A stretch of DNA of 64,000 nt from positions 2,170,001 to 2,234,000 of the forward strand of contig JAETXT010000008.1 in the NCBI GenBank assembly GCA_019188255.1, in the 5' to 3' direction. Made by a program: the position numbers and the translations under genes. The notes beneath the pieces are model-generated. The model ran no database searches. It was given only the letters and a program-made list of their open reading frames with translations, and was not told the DNA's origin. Shown piece by piece: positions 32,790 to 43,983 of this stretch; position 1 is the stretch's first letter; each line of letters starts with the position of its first letter. Origin of the DNA: Verticillium longisporum. Lineage: Eukaryota > Ascomycota > Sordariomycetes > Glomerellales > Plectosphaerellaceae.

Positions 32790-35038
32790 TCATGACTCCC
32801 CCGTACCGCTCTTCTTCTTTCTCACCCAAATCTCCTCCACCGGATCCCCTTTGCCCTTGATACATATCCATTCGCCAATCCCATGCTTCTCAGACGCTGT
32901 CCTGACGCCACGACCACCCCCACCAATAATGAGGTTGCCTGGTCGATACGTGGGATCCATCTCGAGCCTCCGGATCACGCTTCCGTGCACACGTACATTC
33001 TCTGGGGTGTCGCGCACCTCTCCGGGGGGCAGCGGCCATCGGAACGGCTTCCATGGCCCGACAGGCCGCAGGGGAAGTCGCCGGAAGGGCAGCCATTCCA
33101 TGAAGCGCCAACCACAGACTGAAAGGCGCGGTACGCCACGCCCGAACCGCAGCGAGTCGTGAAGGTCGGACAAGTGGGCATCTCGAAGCATCTCCTCAAA
33201 CTTGGACCTCGCATCGCCCGGCGGAGCTGGCTTGTCCTGGACATCTTGCTCGAGAACGTTCGGGGAAGAAACACCCGGAGACGGCGCATCAATGTGGATC
33301 TCGGGAATGTCCATGTGCGCCGCCTCGCACTCTCCCTCATGATCATCTGCACACTCGATGCATCCGATCTCCTCAAGCTGCCGTACATCCAGGCTCAACC
33401 CAGCCCGCATCGCCTCCCTGACCATCCACACGAGGGGCACATGACTGGAGCTCTTCTGACCTGGTATTACATCCCAGCCGCCGCCAATGTCAGCGTGCCC
33501 GCCCGCAAACCAGACTTCGTCAATGTCCTGCTCATCGTCGTCCGAATCGTAGCCAGCGTCGGGCACGGGCGCCTGGGAGGCCAATGATGTATTGTCGCTC
33601 ATGCCACGGCTTGTAGCGCGCGACCTCGACCTTGAGCGGTTCCGGTACCGCACCGGATGATCGGCGTCATCGGGCAGGAGCTCGTTTGACGCACCTCGGC
33701 CTCGACCGGCGCTGCCTGGGATATCGTTGGGATCGAGCGCAACGCGCTTTCCCGGCCGGTATTTCTCCTGGAACTCGTGCAGCTTGTCGTTGAGCGGGTT
33801 CTTCTCCATCAGCGAGTGGCCCAAGGCGTCCTTTTTCGACTTTCTGCATTTCTTCTTTTCTTGGTAGATGAGGTCCTGTCTGAACTTGGCGCGTCGCTCG
33901 TCGATGCTGACAGCATGTCGGATTACCTTGGCTGAGCTCCGAGCCGTGTACGGGAACTTGTCGCGCTGCATCCACGCCGTCTCGAAACGCGGCACGCTGT
34001 TGACACAATCAAAGAGCCCAAGGAACCGGATCCGCCGAATTGGCCGCGAAAATGTTTCTCTGAACCCCTTCAGAAACTTGTACATCTTTTCCTTGTCCTC
34101 TTTGCCTTCCGGCGTCGAGTTGGCCCGTCGACATTGCCACTGCGAAAAGGCGTTCCACGCAAAGATGACCATCTCCTCGTTGCCGTGCGCAAGGAGGCCG
34201 ACGTAGTCGAGCATTTCTGCCAGGAACCTTGCTACATACGCCCCACGCGAGAATCCGAACATGTAGATCTCGTCCCCGGGCGAATAGTAACGCATGAGGA
34301 ATCGGTAGCCACCAACCACGTGCTGGTCGAAGGACGACCCAATGGCCGAGTCCTTGGCCATCTGGTACCAAGAGCTAGCCCTCGACCGAAGGCCTGTGTG
34401 GGAGATGTTCTCTGAGACCACATAGGTTCCAATGCCGGCTGAAACTCACGTCAGCAACAGGGCTTGGATACCCGCGACGGATCATTTCGTCACGACCACA
34501 ACACCGCTTCCTCCCGTGCGTCAACTTACGCTGGTAGTATTGGTCTGCATTCGCATCAGCCATCGTGGTTCGGCACACGGACAACGGGGTCATTAAGCTT
34601 ACACTGGTCATCCGATGAACTGTCGAGCATCCGGAAGATTTTCAGAATGTTGCTGTCGCTTTCATCGCCGTGGAACTTGTTGCCCGTCCCGTCGAAGCAC
34701 AGGACCAGTTTCCTGGTCCTGTGCCAATTGTCGGCATTCTGACTGGCGTTGGTGGGATTCATCGGATCCATGGCCACGTTTAAGCCCTTGGCTTGCGTAC
34801 CAGCTTGGCCCAGAATGTGCGCCATGCTCAGAGATGGATTGTAGGAGGACTGACGCTTTACAACTTTCGTAGCGAGCAGACTTGGCTGCCGAAAGCTATA
34901 TTCCTCGCTTCCGCAGGTAGCGCCAGCTCTCAGCCGGCACGGCGGGCTTCCGCTCTTTGATATACCAGGGTTGTCGACCAGGACGCATGCTCCCCCAGAG
35001 ACCATGCCGCGGACGACGGGCTCGTGTACCAGGGACAT
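32790..35038 (-). CDS. DUF2235 (Tle1-like) alpha/beta hydrolase
   Basis: Three exons (35038-34603, 34544-34530, 34438-32790), of which the middle one is only 15 nt. They give up to 699 residues. The DUF2235 domain, shared with bacterial T6SS phospholipase Tle1, starts at RKLVLCFDGTGNKFHG. It continues with SNILKIFRMLD, the nucleophile elbow YMFGFSRGAYVARF, FLGLFDCVNSVP and the His motif WFAGGHADIGGGW. A charged disordered insert (RYRNRSRSRSRATSRG) splits the domain. Known members are phospholipases or related serine hydrolases; the fungal substrate is unestablished. The start is uncertain: the Met at 34825 (MAHILGQAG) would drop 71 N-terminal residues that look unconserved. Divergent from the Ppo-type oxygenase gene. 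Confidence 0.85.
34530..34544 (-). other. 15-nt micro-exon of the DUF2235 gene
   Basis: Flanked by acceptor ATGCAG (upstream, 34545-34550) and donor GTAAGT (34524-34529). It adds the codons of QYYQ in phase between ...SSDDQY and PGIGTYVVSEN. Skipping it would keep the frame (15 nt) and remove five residues. Confidence 0.75.
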
Positions 35039-36783
35039 CTGACCCCACTGTTGACATTACGATACACCGGAACTGATCTGCGCGTGTGGCTGGCTGAGCT
35101 AGACACGATCTCGGCCCTCCCATGGACAGCACCGAGCCTTCACATCATTGGCAGGGACCTCTCTCGTCAAGCATCACAGACATTTGACGTCGCCCTATTG
35201 CGCGGTATTCCAGTGCCCACCCGTGTACCAGGCGGGCGCGAGGCGTTTTCCGTTGACTTTGGGAATGCAGCAACGGCGCGTGTGCTACAACGTGCGAGAA
35301 AGGTGCCATGCCACGAGAGCCAGTCGCGTGAGACAATGCCCATCAACAACATGGACCCAACTCGCATTGATTGCCTGTAATTCGACTGACGACTCCAAAT
35401 ATGAACCCTGACAGGGTGGGCGGCACTCCTCTGGAGCACATCGTCCGTGCGTGATCGATGCTTGCCGGCGGGCCCCTACAGGGGAAAAGCAATAAGGTCT
35501 CATGTCCCAGTCCCCGTCACGTTAGTCTCAATAGAAATTGCCCTTGGGTTTCACAGTGCTTTTATTGGCTCAACGTGGCATACGGATGCGTCGACGAGCA
35601 GCATATCGAGCGAAAGCAGAAGCATGCATGGCCGTCGCCCTGTCGCTGAGGAAGCTCCGACGAGCACAGCGTCTGCACATCACATTTGTACTGCGCATCC
35701 CCAAAAGCTTGTGAGCACGTTGACCCATCAGTTTTATCGTAACGCGTCCCATATTTGTCGAGCTTCAAGAAGTCATCGGGTCCCGTTGTCAACTTGGGTC
35801 TTGCATAGGTTGTAATAGCGATAATGTTCGGATGAAGGCTCGAGATACAGACCCCCACCACGCCCAATGTGTGGCTAACGTTACCAGATTTGCGGACTTG
35901 CAGAAGCATCTCCTAGCCGTCCAGATGCGAACGTCCTGATCTACCAAGATCACCAAGGATCGCCCGGATCAGAGAAGCATCCCAGCACGCCCAGGCTAGC
36001 CTCAGCACACTGATCAAGCATCATTTTCCAGTCATTTACGTGCCACGCAAGCCACCATCACACGCAGCTGGTCGAAATGAGCAACTGCCGCTCCAGAGCT
36101 GAAGCATAGCTGCATGGATAGTTGAGGCGGGCCGCGCCGGAGCTCCAATAGCGCCTCCGTCTAGACTTGTCGACGACAGCCAATCGAGACAGGCGCGAGA
36201 AAGATCTGTCTTCGGCTATGTGCCAAGCGGCCAGCCGTCAGTTCAGAGGTCAAGCGCAAATTGCGCAACCCGGGTAGCACCCTTCACGTAGGCGAGGTGT
36301 TTTACAAAGACGGCACTTTCTACTGGTCAAACAGTCGGTCTAGTGTGTACCTCGAGGGTGGGACGGAGCAAAAAGCATGGGGGACTCTAGTTGTCTCAGT
36401 CAGCTCGGCGAGTCGCTCCCTTCTCCCAGGTTGAGGGGTGCCAATACTGTGTACACAGCAGATAGAGTGGTTCTCGAGATCATGTCTTGTGCATGGGCAC
36501 CGATTATATTGGTATATATGGGCGGGCATAGGTGGCCGTGGTCGCTTGGGACCTTCGTCCCTTGTCCCCAGAGCCAGAAGCGTACGGACATCGGTGCCGT
36601 ACTTCGGAAGTTATTACACCTCTTTCCATTGCAAGCAAACACATATCATCATCAACAAGGGCCTCCCAGGTCGTGAACTTGAAAGTAAACAACGCCGTTA
36701 GATACGGACAAGGTATGTCATTGCGTGACTGAAATGCCCTCAAACCTAACAAATGGATAGCCTCCCCAGCGCACGGCTTCGCC
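35039..36783. other. Divergent promoter region, with a probable 5' UTR intron
   Basis: About 1.7 kb between the DUF2235 hydrolase and the oxygenase gene. A GTATGT...CTAAC...TAG structure at 36713-36760 fits a 48-nt intron in the 5' UTR of the oxygenase gene. No other gene accepted. Confidence 0.5.
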
Positions 36784-39700
36784 ATGAAGAAAGAATCAAA
36801 AGCGTCGCACGCTTCGGGCGGTTCGTCTACGCAGCCCGGACGCATAGACCCCGCTGTCAATGGCAATGTCCGCAATGCCGAGACGAAGGCCAAGCCAATT
36901 GGTGACGATGTCTGTGGCGGTCACGACGAGAAGAGTGGCAAGCTCGCTCAGTTCATGAAGTTAAGGAAAGCTTCCAAGCGACCGCTACCCAAGGATCACG
37001 GCGATGGCTCTTATGCTGTGGTCCCTGCACGCCCAGGTGTTGTCCAGAATCTCAAGGTTCTTCGGAAGCGAGGTACAGCGCATGGCTTTTAGGACATTGT
37101 GCATCTGCTAACGTTGACATAGACATTCAAACACTGGCAACGATGATCAAGGGTAAGCTCAAGGGCGAGAAGATCAAGGATGACAGAACCATGATTATGG
37201 AGTATGTCATTCAAATGGTAGCAAAGTTGCCACACAACTCCAGCCTCCGCGAGAAGCTCACGAACACGCTCATCGAGGAGCTGTGGGACTCACTCGACCA
37301 CCCGCCGCTGCTTTTCGTCGGAGATGACTGGAAGTATCGCCGAGCAGACGGTTCGCACAACGTAGGTTCACTCACGTCTCCAAGTCTCGGCCAGACTGCT
37401 GAAGCATGAACAGAACCCGCTGTACCCCTGGCTGGGAGCTGCCGGACAGACATATGCGCGATCTGTTGCGCCCAAGAAGCCAACCCTTGCCGCCCTGCCT
37501 GACCCTGGGCTGATTTTTGATTCCATCTTTGCTCGCAACGAGTATACCAAGCACCCGAACAATGTGTCCTCGATTCTCTGGAACTGGGCAACCATCATCA
37601 TTCACGGTACGTCTGCTCAGCCGACGCCCAGCGCTGAATCAACTGACACGGTCAAGATCTTTTCTGGACCGATTTCCGTGACATTAACAAGTCCAAAACC
37701 TCGTCCTATCTTGATCTTTCGCCCCTCTACGGCAGCAATCAAGACATGCAGGACACGATCCGCACCTTCAAGGACGGTAAGCTCAAAGCTGACAGCTTTG
37801 CCGACAAGCGTCTCCTCGGCATGCCCCTGCCGTCAGCGTACTTCTCATCATGTTCAACCGCTTCCATAACCATGTCGCCGAGAATTTGGCAGCTATCAAC
37901 GAGGGCGGTCGCTTCACGCCGCCGTCTCCTTTCCTCGAGGGCGAAGCGGCGGAGGCGGCGTCGAAGAAGTATGATAATGCTCTCTTCCAGTCGGCCAGAC
38001 TCGTCACGTCAGGATTGAACATCAACATCACGCTTGTGGGTTATGTCCGCAACTTTGTCAGCCTGAACCGCACTAACACTACCTGGACGCTCGACCCGAG
38101 GCAGGAGTCTGGCATGCAGGTTGACACGGCTGAGGGAGCTGAGTCGGGGACTGGCAATATGGTCTCGGCCGAGTTCAACCTCTGCTACCGATGGCACTCG
38201 TGCATCTCGGACAAGGATGACAAGTGGATTCAGCAGTTCTACGGCGAGATTCTCGGCGGCCACCAGGGTGAATTATCGCCAGCCGAGATGGGCAGGATCT
38301 TCATGCAATACGAGCGTACGTCTTTTCGCCCGTACCATGGATTCCAAAGTTAACTTGACCAGGCTCGATCCCGGATGACCCTATCGAGAGGACTTTTGGC
38401 GGATACAAGAGGGGCGAGAACGGCAAGTTCAGTGACGACGATCTCGTCGATTGCGTCAGCGCGTCAGTCGAAGACCCTGCCGGTTCGTTCGGCGCACGTA
38501 ATGTGCCCAAGGTTATGCGGCCAGTTGAAATTCTCGGCATGTTGCAAGCCAGAAAGTGGAACGTCGCCGGCGTAAGCTTTCCCGAGGCCCTCACGTTTTG
38601 GTTCACTCACTAACGCCAGCAGCTCAACGAGTTCCGCAAGCACTTCGGCCTCAAGCCGTACGACAAGTTTGAGGATATCAACTCGGACCCCAAGGTTTCT
38701 GAGGCACTGCGCAACCTGTACCAGAAACCGGATAACGTCGAGCTCTACCCCGGTATCGTTGCCGAGGAGGCCAAGTCGCCCATGGTGCCGGGTGTTGGTA
38801 TCGCCCCCACGTACACCATCTCCCGTGTCGTGCTTTCAGACGCCGTATGCCTCGTCCGCGGTGATAGACATTACACCACTGATTACAACTCGCGTTACCT
38901 GACCAACTGGGGTTTCAATGAGGCCAACTACGACCTGAAGGTTAATCACGGCTGCGTCTTCTACAAGCTGTTCGTCCGCGCGTTCCCGAACCACTTCAAG
39001 CACAACTCGGTCTACGCTCACTATCCCATGGTCATCCCCTCAGAAAATCACAAGATTCTGACGGACTTGGGCCGCGTCGACCTGTTCAACTTTGACCGGC
39101 CTGCGTTCACGCCACTGCGCGTCAACATTACCTCCTACGGCGGAGCCCAGCACGTGCTGGAGAACAAGGCCGCGTACCGTGTCACATGGCACGAAGGTCT
39201 GGGAGCTCAGATGGATGAGGGAGGCCACAAGTTTATGCTCGCCGGCGACACCGACTTCCACGCCGGTCAGAAGCAGTGCATGGCGAGCCAACTGTACAAA
39301 ACCGACTGGCACGCCGCCGTGCGTAAGTTCTACGCCGACATCACGGAGCAGCTTCTCCAAGAGAAGTCCTATACCCTCGGAAACACCCGCCGGCGTCACG
39401 TCGACCTCATCCGTGACGTTGGTAACATCACGCACGTCCACTTTGCGTCGCGCGTCTTCAACTTGCCCCTCAAGACGGCTGCCAACCCCAAGGGTGTCTT
39501 CTCGGAGCAGGAGCTCTACCAGCTGCTGGCGGTCATCTTTGTCGGCATCTTCTTCGATTTGGACCCCGTCAAGTCGTTCCCGCTGCGACAGGCTGCGCGC
39601 GAGGCGTCGCAGACGCTCGGCAAGGTGATTGAGACCAATGTCAAGTTGGCGACGACTCTCGGCATCCGAGGCCTCTTCACAGGCAAGGCAGACAAGAACG

Positions 39701-40548
39701 ATCCGCTTGCCGCGTACGGCACGAACCTCATCAAGGGACTCAAATCATCTGGTCTCAACAACTACGATATTGCGTGGAGCCAGATCCTCCCTACAGCGGG
39801 CGCCATGGTGCCCAACCAAGCACAAGTTGTAAGTTCCCTTGATGGCATGGAGTTTCTTTCCGTGGGACGTGGTACTAACATGCTCCAGTTTGCTCAGGCG
39901 GTTGACTACTATCTATCGCCTGCCGGGGCCGCGCACATCCCTCAGATCCATGTCATCGCCAAGCAGCCGCCCAACAAGGACAATGACGCTCTCCTTCTCG
40001 GCTACGCCATGGAAGGTATCCGTCTCGCTGGCACTTTCGGCGCCTACCGCGAGGCCGCAGCCGACGACACGATTCTCGAGGATGACGGACGCCGCGTCGA
40101 GGTCAAGAAGGGCGATCGTGTCTTTGTCAGCTTTGTCGGCGCCGCGCGCGATGCCGCCCACTTCCCGAACCCGGAGGTCGCGGACCCGCGCCGTCCGCTC
40201 GGGGCGTACATCCACTACGGCCTCGGGCCACACGCGTGCCTCGGCCGCGAGGCGAGCCAGGTCGCGCTCACGGAGATGTTCAGGGGTCTCTTCCGCAGAC
40301 GGAACGTCAGGAGAGAGCCGGGCCCGCAGGGCGAGCTCAAGAAGGTGTCGAGGCCCGGTGGGTTCTTCGTCTACCTGAGGGAGGACTGGGGTGGCGTGTG
40401 GCCGTTCCCGTGCTCGATGAAGGTCATGTGGGACGAGGACGAGGCCGCCAACGGGGCCACGAACGGGGCCACGAACGGTGCTACACATGGGGCCACGAAT
40501 GGTCAAGAGGGGCCCAACTACGAGTCGAAGGACAAGGCGACGGCGTAG
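36784..40548 (+). CDS. Psi-producing oxygenase: fatty-acid dioxygenase-P450 fusion (frame break at C4)
   Basis: Seven coding exons: 36784-37072, 37123-37361, 37414-37606, 37657-38315, 38363-38571, 38623-39828 and 39889-40548; about 1151 residues. The N-terminal haem peroxidase/dioxygenase domain shows NPLYPWLGAAGQTYARSV, DLSPLYGSNQ, MFNRFHNHVAENLA and the catalytic-Tyr motif FNLCYRWHSC. The C-terminal P450 domain has MEGIRLAGTFGAYR (E-x-x-R) and the haem-thiolate loop YGLGPHACLGREA with its cysteine intact. That makes it a linoleate diol synthase/PpoA-like bifunctional enzyme rather than a PpoC-like one lacking the Cys. The product is dihydroxy-oleate-type oxylipins that steer sporulation. 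The frame breaks at CCCC (37824-37827); one more C restores PPAVSVLLIMFNRF. The C-terminus carries NGAT repeats. Confidence 0.92.
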
Positions 40549-41110
40549 GGGTGGTATGTACGGGGCGGTCGCTGGAGAGCAAATTGTATGTCTGTCGTAT
40601 GATATCCTGGAAGATTGACATTTGATGGCGCGCTCAAAATGCGACGTTCTTGGTGCTCTTGTCCGAGCGACTGGTTAATTTGTGCGAGAGTTGTTCTGCC
40701 ACATTTGTGCGTGCCTGGTCTGTCCAACTTGGTCCCCTTGATGAAATCGGTCACCTGGATCAAAATGGGCCAGGATCGTCACATTTGATACCTTGAGGTC
40801 AACGGCGGAGACGTCTTCTGGCTGAGGATGAACGCTTGTCGAAGATCAACGCAGAGGCTGGAGGCCGGTGGATCTAGTCGATTACGATCTTCCAAGGTGG
40901 AAAGCTTACGTTTATCATTATCAAACTCGAATGAGTACCGAGATTGCGTGGCTAGATTTGCAGGAGTCATGTCGCAACTTGTTCGAGGAGAATGTATGAC
41001 ATGAGTATGGCGGAGTGTGTACCGTCTCTTTCAGACTCTATTTTCCCTTGAAGACCATCTGCTTTCGCTATCACCTGGAGATTGGGGGTTACTTTGTATG
41101 AAACGGATAG

Positions 41111-41140
41111 CTGTCGGTGGAATCGAAACACGGACAACAC
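41111..41140 (-). other. Possible tRNA 3'-half remnant
   Basis: GGTGGAATCGAAACACGGAC resembles the T-arm region of the intact tRNA 110 bp downstream (GGTGGAATCGAACCACCGAC), with two or three differences that spoil the stem. No 5' half is seen. Possibly a decayed partial duplicate. Confidence 0.35.
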
Positions 41141-41221
41141 AACGGGCAAAGACCGCGGGGGCCCAATGTGTTCTGAGCAAGCAGAAGCCCTTGAAATCTT
41201 GCTCGTCGTTCGAAAAAAGAA

Positions 41222-41354
41222 TGGCTGCGGGTGGAATCGAACCACCGACCTCCCGGGGAAGAGAGGATGATCTAGGTTCTAGGTCTGCGGAAGCGGAAGC
41301 GGAATTTTTCTAGGGAGAAGAAACCCGGGCGCTCTACCACTGAGCTACGCAGCC
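41222..41354 (-). tRNA. Intron-containing tRNA, anticodon UUC (Glu) or UCU (Arg)
   Basis: The acceptor stem pairs GGCTGCG with CGCAGCC and the discriminator base is A. The D arm is GCTC-AGTGGTA-GAGC, the T arm GGTGG-TTCGATT-CCACC. The anticodon stem is CCCGG/CCGGG. An intron of about 60 nt interrupts the anticodon loop and contains AGAAA, able to pair with the loop TTTCT, as expected for a bulge-helix-bulge precursor. With the standard register (one base at 26, five in the variable loop) the anticodon is UUC, glutamate; shifting the stem by one pair gives UCU, arginine. Base 32 (G) or the six-base variable loop is unusual in each case, so the identity is left open. Confidence 0.88.
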
Positions 41355-41536
41355 TTGTTGGGGGGGCTCCAGACACAGTTTGTTCATGGCGGAATCGGAA
41401 CGTCGCAGCAGGTCGGCAGAGAGGCCATCAGGGTGAAGTGGGTGGCTGGTTGAGCTCGGCTCGTTCATAGCGCGTATGAATGTTCTAGCAACAGAGAGAC
41501 CAAAAAAGAAAGAAAAAAAAAACGCTGGGTTCCCCG

Positions 41537-42177
41537 TCATGCCTTGTACACAAAATCCTCGAGCTCCTTGTAGGCCGTCTCGAGGTCCTCGTTGATGATG
41601 ACCTTGTCGTGGACGCCCGTCTCGGCGTAGGCCAGCTCGACCTTGGCCTGGGCCAGGCGCTTCTGGATGCTCGCCTCGGACTCGGTGCCGCGGCCGCGCA
41701 GGCGGCGCTCGAGCTCGTCGGCCGAGGGGGCGCGACGAAGACGTAGCGGGCGTCCATGTCGCTCTTCTGGACCTGCTTGACGCCCTCCATCTCAATGTCG
41801 AGCACGACGACCTTGCCCTTGGCCGTCTGGTCGGCAATGGTCTTCTTCGAGGTGCCGTAGAGGTTGTCGCCGAACTGGGCGCTGCAGAGACATGTCAGCT
41901 CGAGACGAGGATGGGGGCACGGAGACAGGGGGAAGGGAACGCACTGCTCGACAAAGCCGTCGTGGGCGACAAGGTCGTGGAAGGCGTCCTTGGTGACGTA
42001 ATGGTAGTCGACGCCGTCCTGCTCGCCGGCGCGGGGTCCGCGGGTCGTGTGCGAGACGGACAGGGTGAAGGTGTCGGGGTGACGCTGGAAGAGGAGCTTG
42101 AAGAGGGTGCCCTTGCCGACGCCCGAGGGGCCGGAGATGACGAGGGGCCGTCTGTCAGTAGGGAGTTCGGAAGCCAT
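41537..42177 (-). CDS. GUK1: Guanylate kinase (frame break at C5)
   Basis: Phosphorylates GMP/dGMP with ATP. Exons 42177-41945 and 41881-41537 give 192 residues once one base is restored, the usual length. The P-loop is ISGPSGVGKGTL, then LSVSHTTRGPRAGE (GMP binding), DGVDYHYV, FVEHAQFGDNLYGTS across the splice, and KVVVLDIEMEGVKQVQ. The frame breaks at a plus-strand G5 (41726-41730); one more base turns the read into YVFVAPPSADELERRLRGRG, the expected lid region, and leads to the natural C-terminus FVYKA. Being essential, the gene is unlikely to be truly broken. Upstream in-frame Met residues would add an Arg-rich leader (MLRCVTSALPRPSIRPL), a possible alternative mitochondrial form. Confidence 0.93.
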
Positions 42178-42483
42178 GGTGCTGCTAGGGAGAGCGAGGC
42201 GGCGACGGGGAGCGCCGTGACGGGGGACGAGAGGTCGGATCGAGGGTCGAGGGAGTGCCGAGGTGACGCATCGCAGCATCCTAACAGAGGGAGGGGTCGG
42301 ACGCCAGGTTGACGCTGGGGAATACGATTTCTGTCGTGGGGGCTTGCCCGAATGTCGAGATCCACTGCCTAGCGTCGCGGGGCACATCCACGGCAGGCGT
42401 CACTGAGGACACTGAGGGAAGGTAGGGTTGTTCGGCAGAACATCGGTCAGTCTCGGTGCCTGCCCTCTCTCTGTCTCTCTCTT

Positions 42484-42522
<39 letters not shown>

Positions 42523-42583
42523 GGGGCAGGAACCACCTGTGCTGACTCATCCTTGGCGCCTACTCATCCTTGGCGCCTACCCC

Positions 42584-42616
<33 letters not shown>

Positions 42617-43983
42617 GATCAGGAGCAGGAAAGCCCACCAAAATACGAGGCCACCAAACTAGGCACCTCAGCTACGAGACTCAGCCTCTGCCCATCGCCA
42701 CGCCAGAGCCAAAAATACTTCTCCCCACGAGCATGGATACTCGGCACCTCTGCGAATCGTCGGAAACACCATCGACGCGCTATCATCGACTAACCTGCCC
42801 GCCCACCTGAAGTCCTCATCACTGCAACCCGTTTTCTGCTGCGCCTCTCCTCTCGTGTCATTTCCGCTGCCGCGTGCTGACGCGGGCTGACGGCACCGCA
42901 TCGTCTTTGATGATACCAAGACCCCCCCCATCACCCCCTGCGGTACCTCCCCGACCGGGACTGTTTCCAGCCCACCCCCGGCTGCGCCGCTCGTCCTTTT
43001 GCCATGGATCAATCGAGTCGAAGCACTCGGACCAGTGTCGGAGGCGGATCATCGGATCGACAAGTGGCCCGCATGGCGTCCGCTGCCACAGTCCATCAAT
43101 CCATCCATCGCCAAGACAATGACTAGTGTGTGAGGAAGGAAAAAAAACGATCTTCTCTAGATTCTTCCATGGCCATGACGAAAGAAACAAGAAGCCACCC
43201 AAGCTTTACACTCTGCGCTCGCACTCGGCCCCGCGCTCTGGTCGCCAAGCAACCGTCACCGCAGAGAATGGGCATGAGGAATTTCGGCCATCACACGCAG
43301 GATGCAAGAAAATGTCTGACCCGACCAACCCATTGGACGAATCGACCAACCAGGGCCGTCAATGCCATCCAAGGTGGTACCCCGAGGGATCGCGCTGCCA
43401 GGGGACGCCAGGGCGACAGGCTACTTCGGGACTCGGCCAAGCGCTCGATCTTGTTGGTCGCCACCTCAGACACTCGTGTCAAGCGGCGGGGTGTATGCGC
43501 GTCCCAAGGGGGGGCGTTTGCTGGTTTCTGGTTTTGGGGTGTCCGACACAGAGCTGCGCCGCTGGCCAACAGTCGGTTTCCCCTGTGGGAACGTCTGGGC
43601 ACCCTAAACAGCGAACGCCGTGCGTGTGAAGGCATAGTTCCCATGTTTATCATGAGACTTTCCCCCCGGTCCTCCCTGCCCACCCCCTCCCTCCCTCTAT
43701 CACTTCAATCATTCCTCCTCCTTGAGCACGGCGACGAATACGACGATAGTGACGGCGTTCCGATCGCTGCTGCGCACTTCCTTCTTCTCCACTTAGTCCC
43801 TCACTCGCTTGGGGCCTACCATTTACCTGTCGACCCTCGCTCTCCCGCTTTCCATTCTACGTACGGTTCCGCGTCCTGAATTCAAGAGCAACAGCCTGGG
43901 CCTCCCACTCGGTCCCTACGCTTCGTGACCACCCATTCTATTCAGCAACAATTTTTAATTTTTTTTCAAATCGACAAACCATC
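42178..43983. other. Divergent promoter region, pyrimidine-rich
   Basis: 1.8 kb between guanylate kinase and the GH72 gene. It contains CT microsatellites (42464-42521 and 42583-42616), a 17-bp direct repeat CTCATCCTTGGCGCCTA (42546-42562 and 42563-42579), and an AT-rich leader (AATTTTTAATTTTTTTTC) immediately before the GH72 start. The open frame at 43130-43879 has no domain and overlaps a rival frame. Confidence 0.5.
42464..42616. repeat. CT microsatellites flanking a 17-bp direct repeat
   Basis: Two CT dinucleotide tracts, 42464-42521 (with TTT interruptions) and 42583-42616, separated by a direct duplication of CTCATCCTTGGCGCCTA. Slippage-prone promoter DNA. Confidence 0.9.

Noticed and set aside
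43130..43879. 249-codon plus-strand frame before the GH72 gene
   Set aside because: Overlaps a second long frame, no domain, lies in the leader region; likely 5' UTR or promoter.
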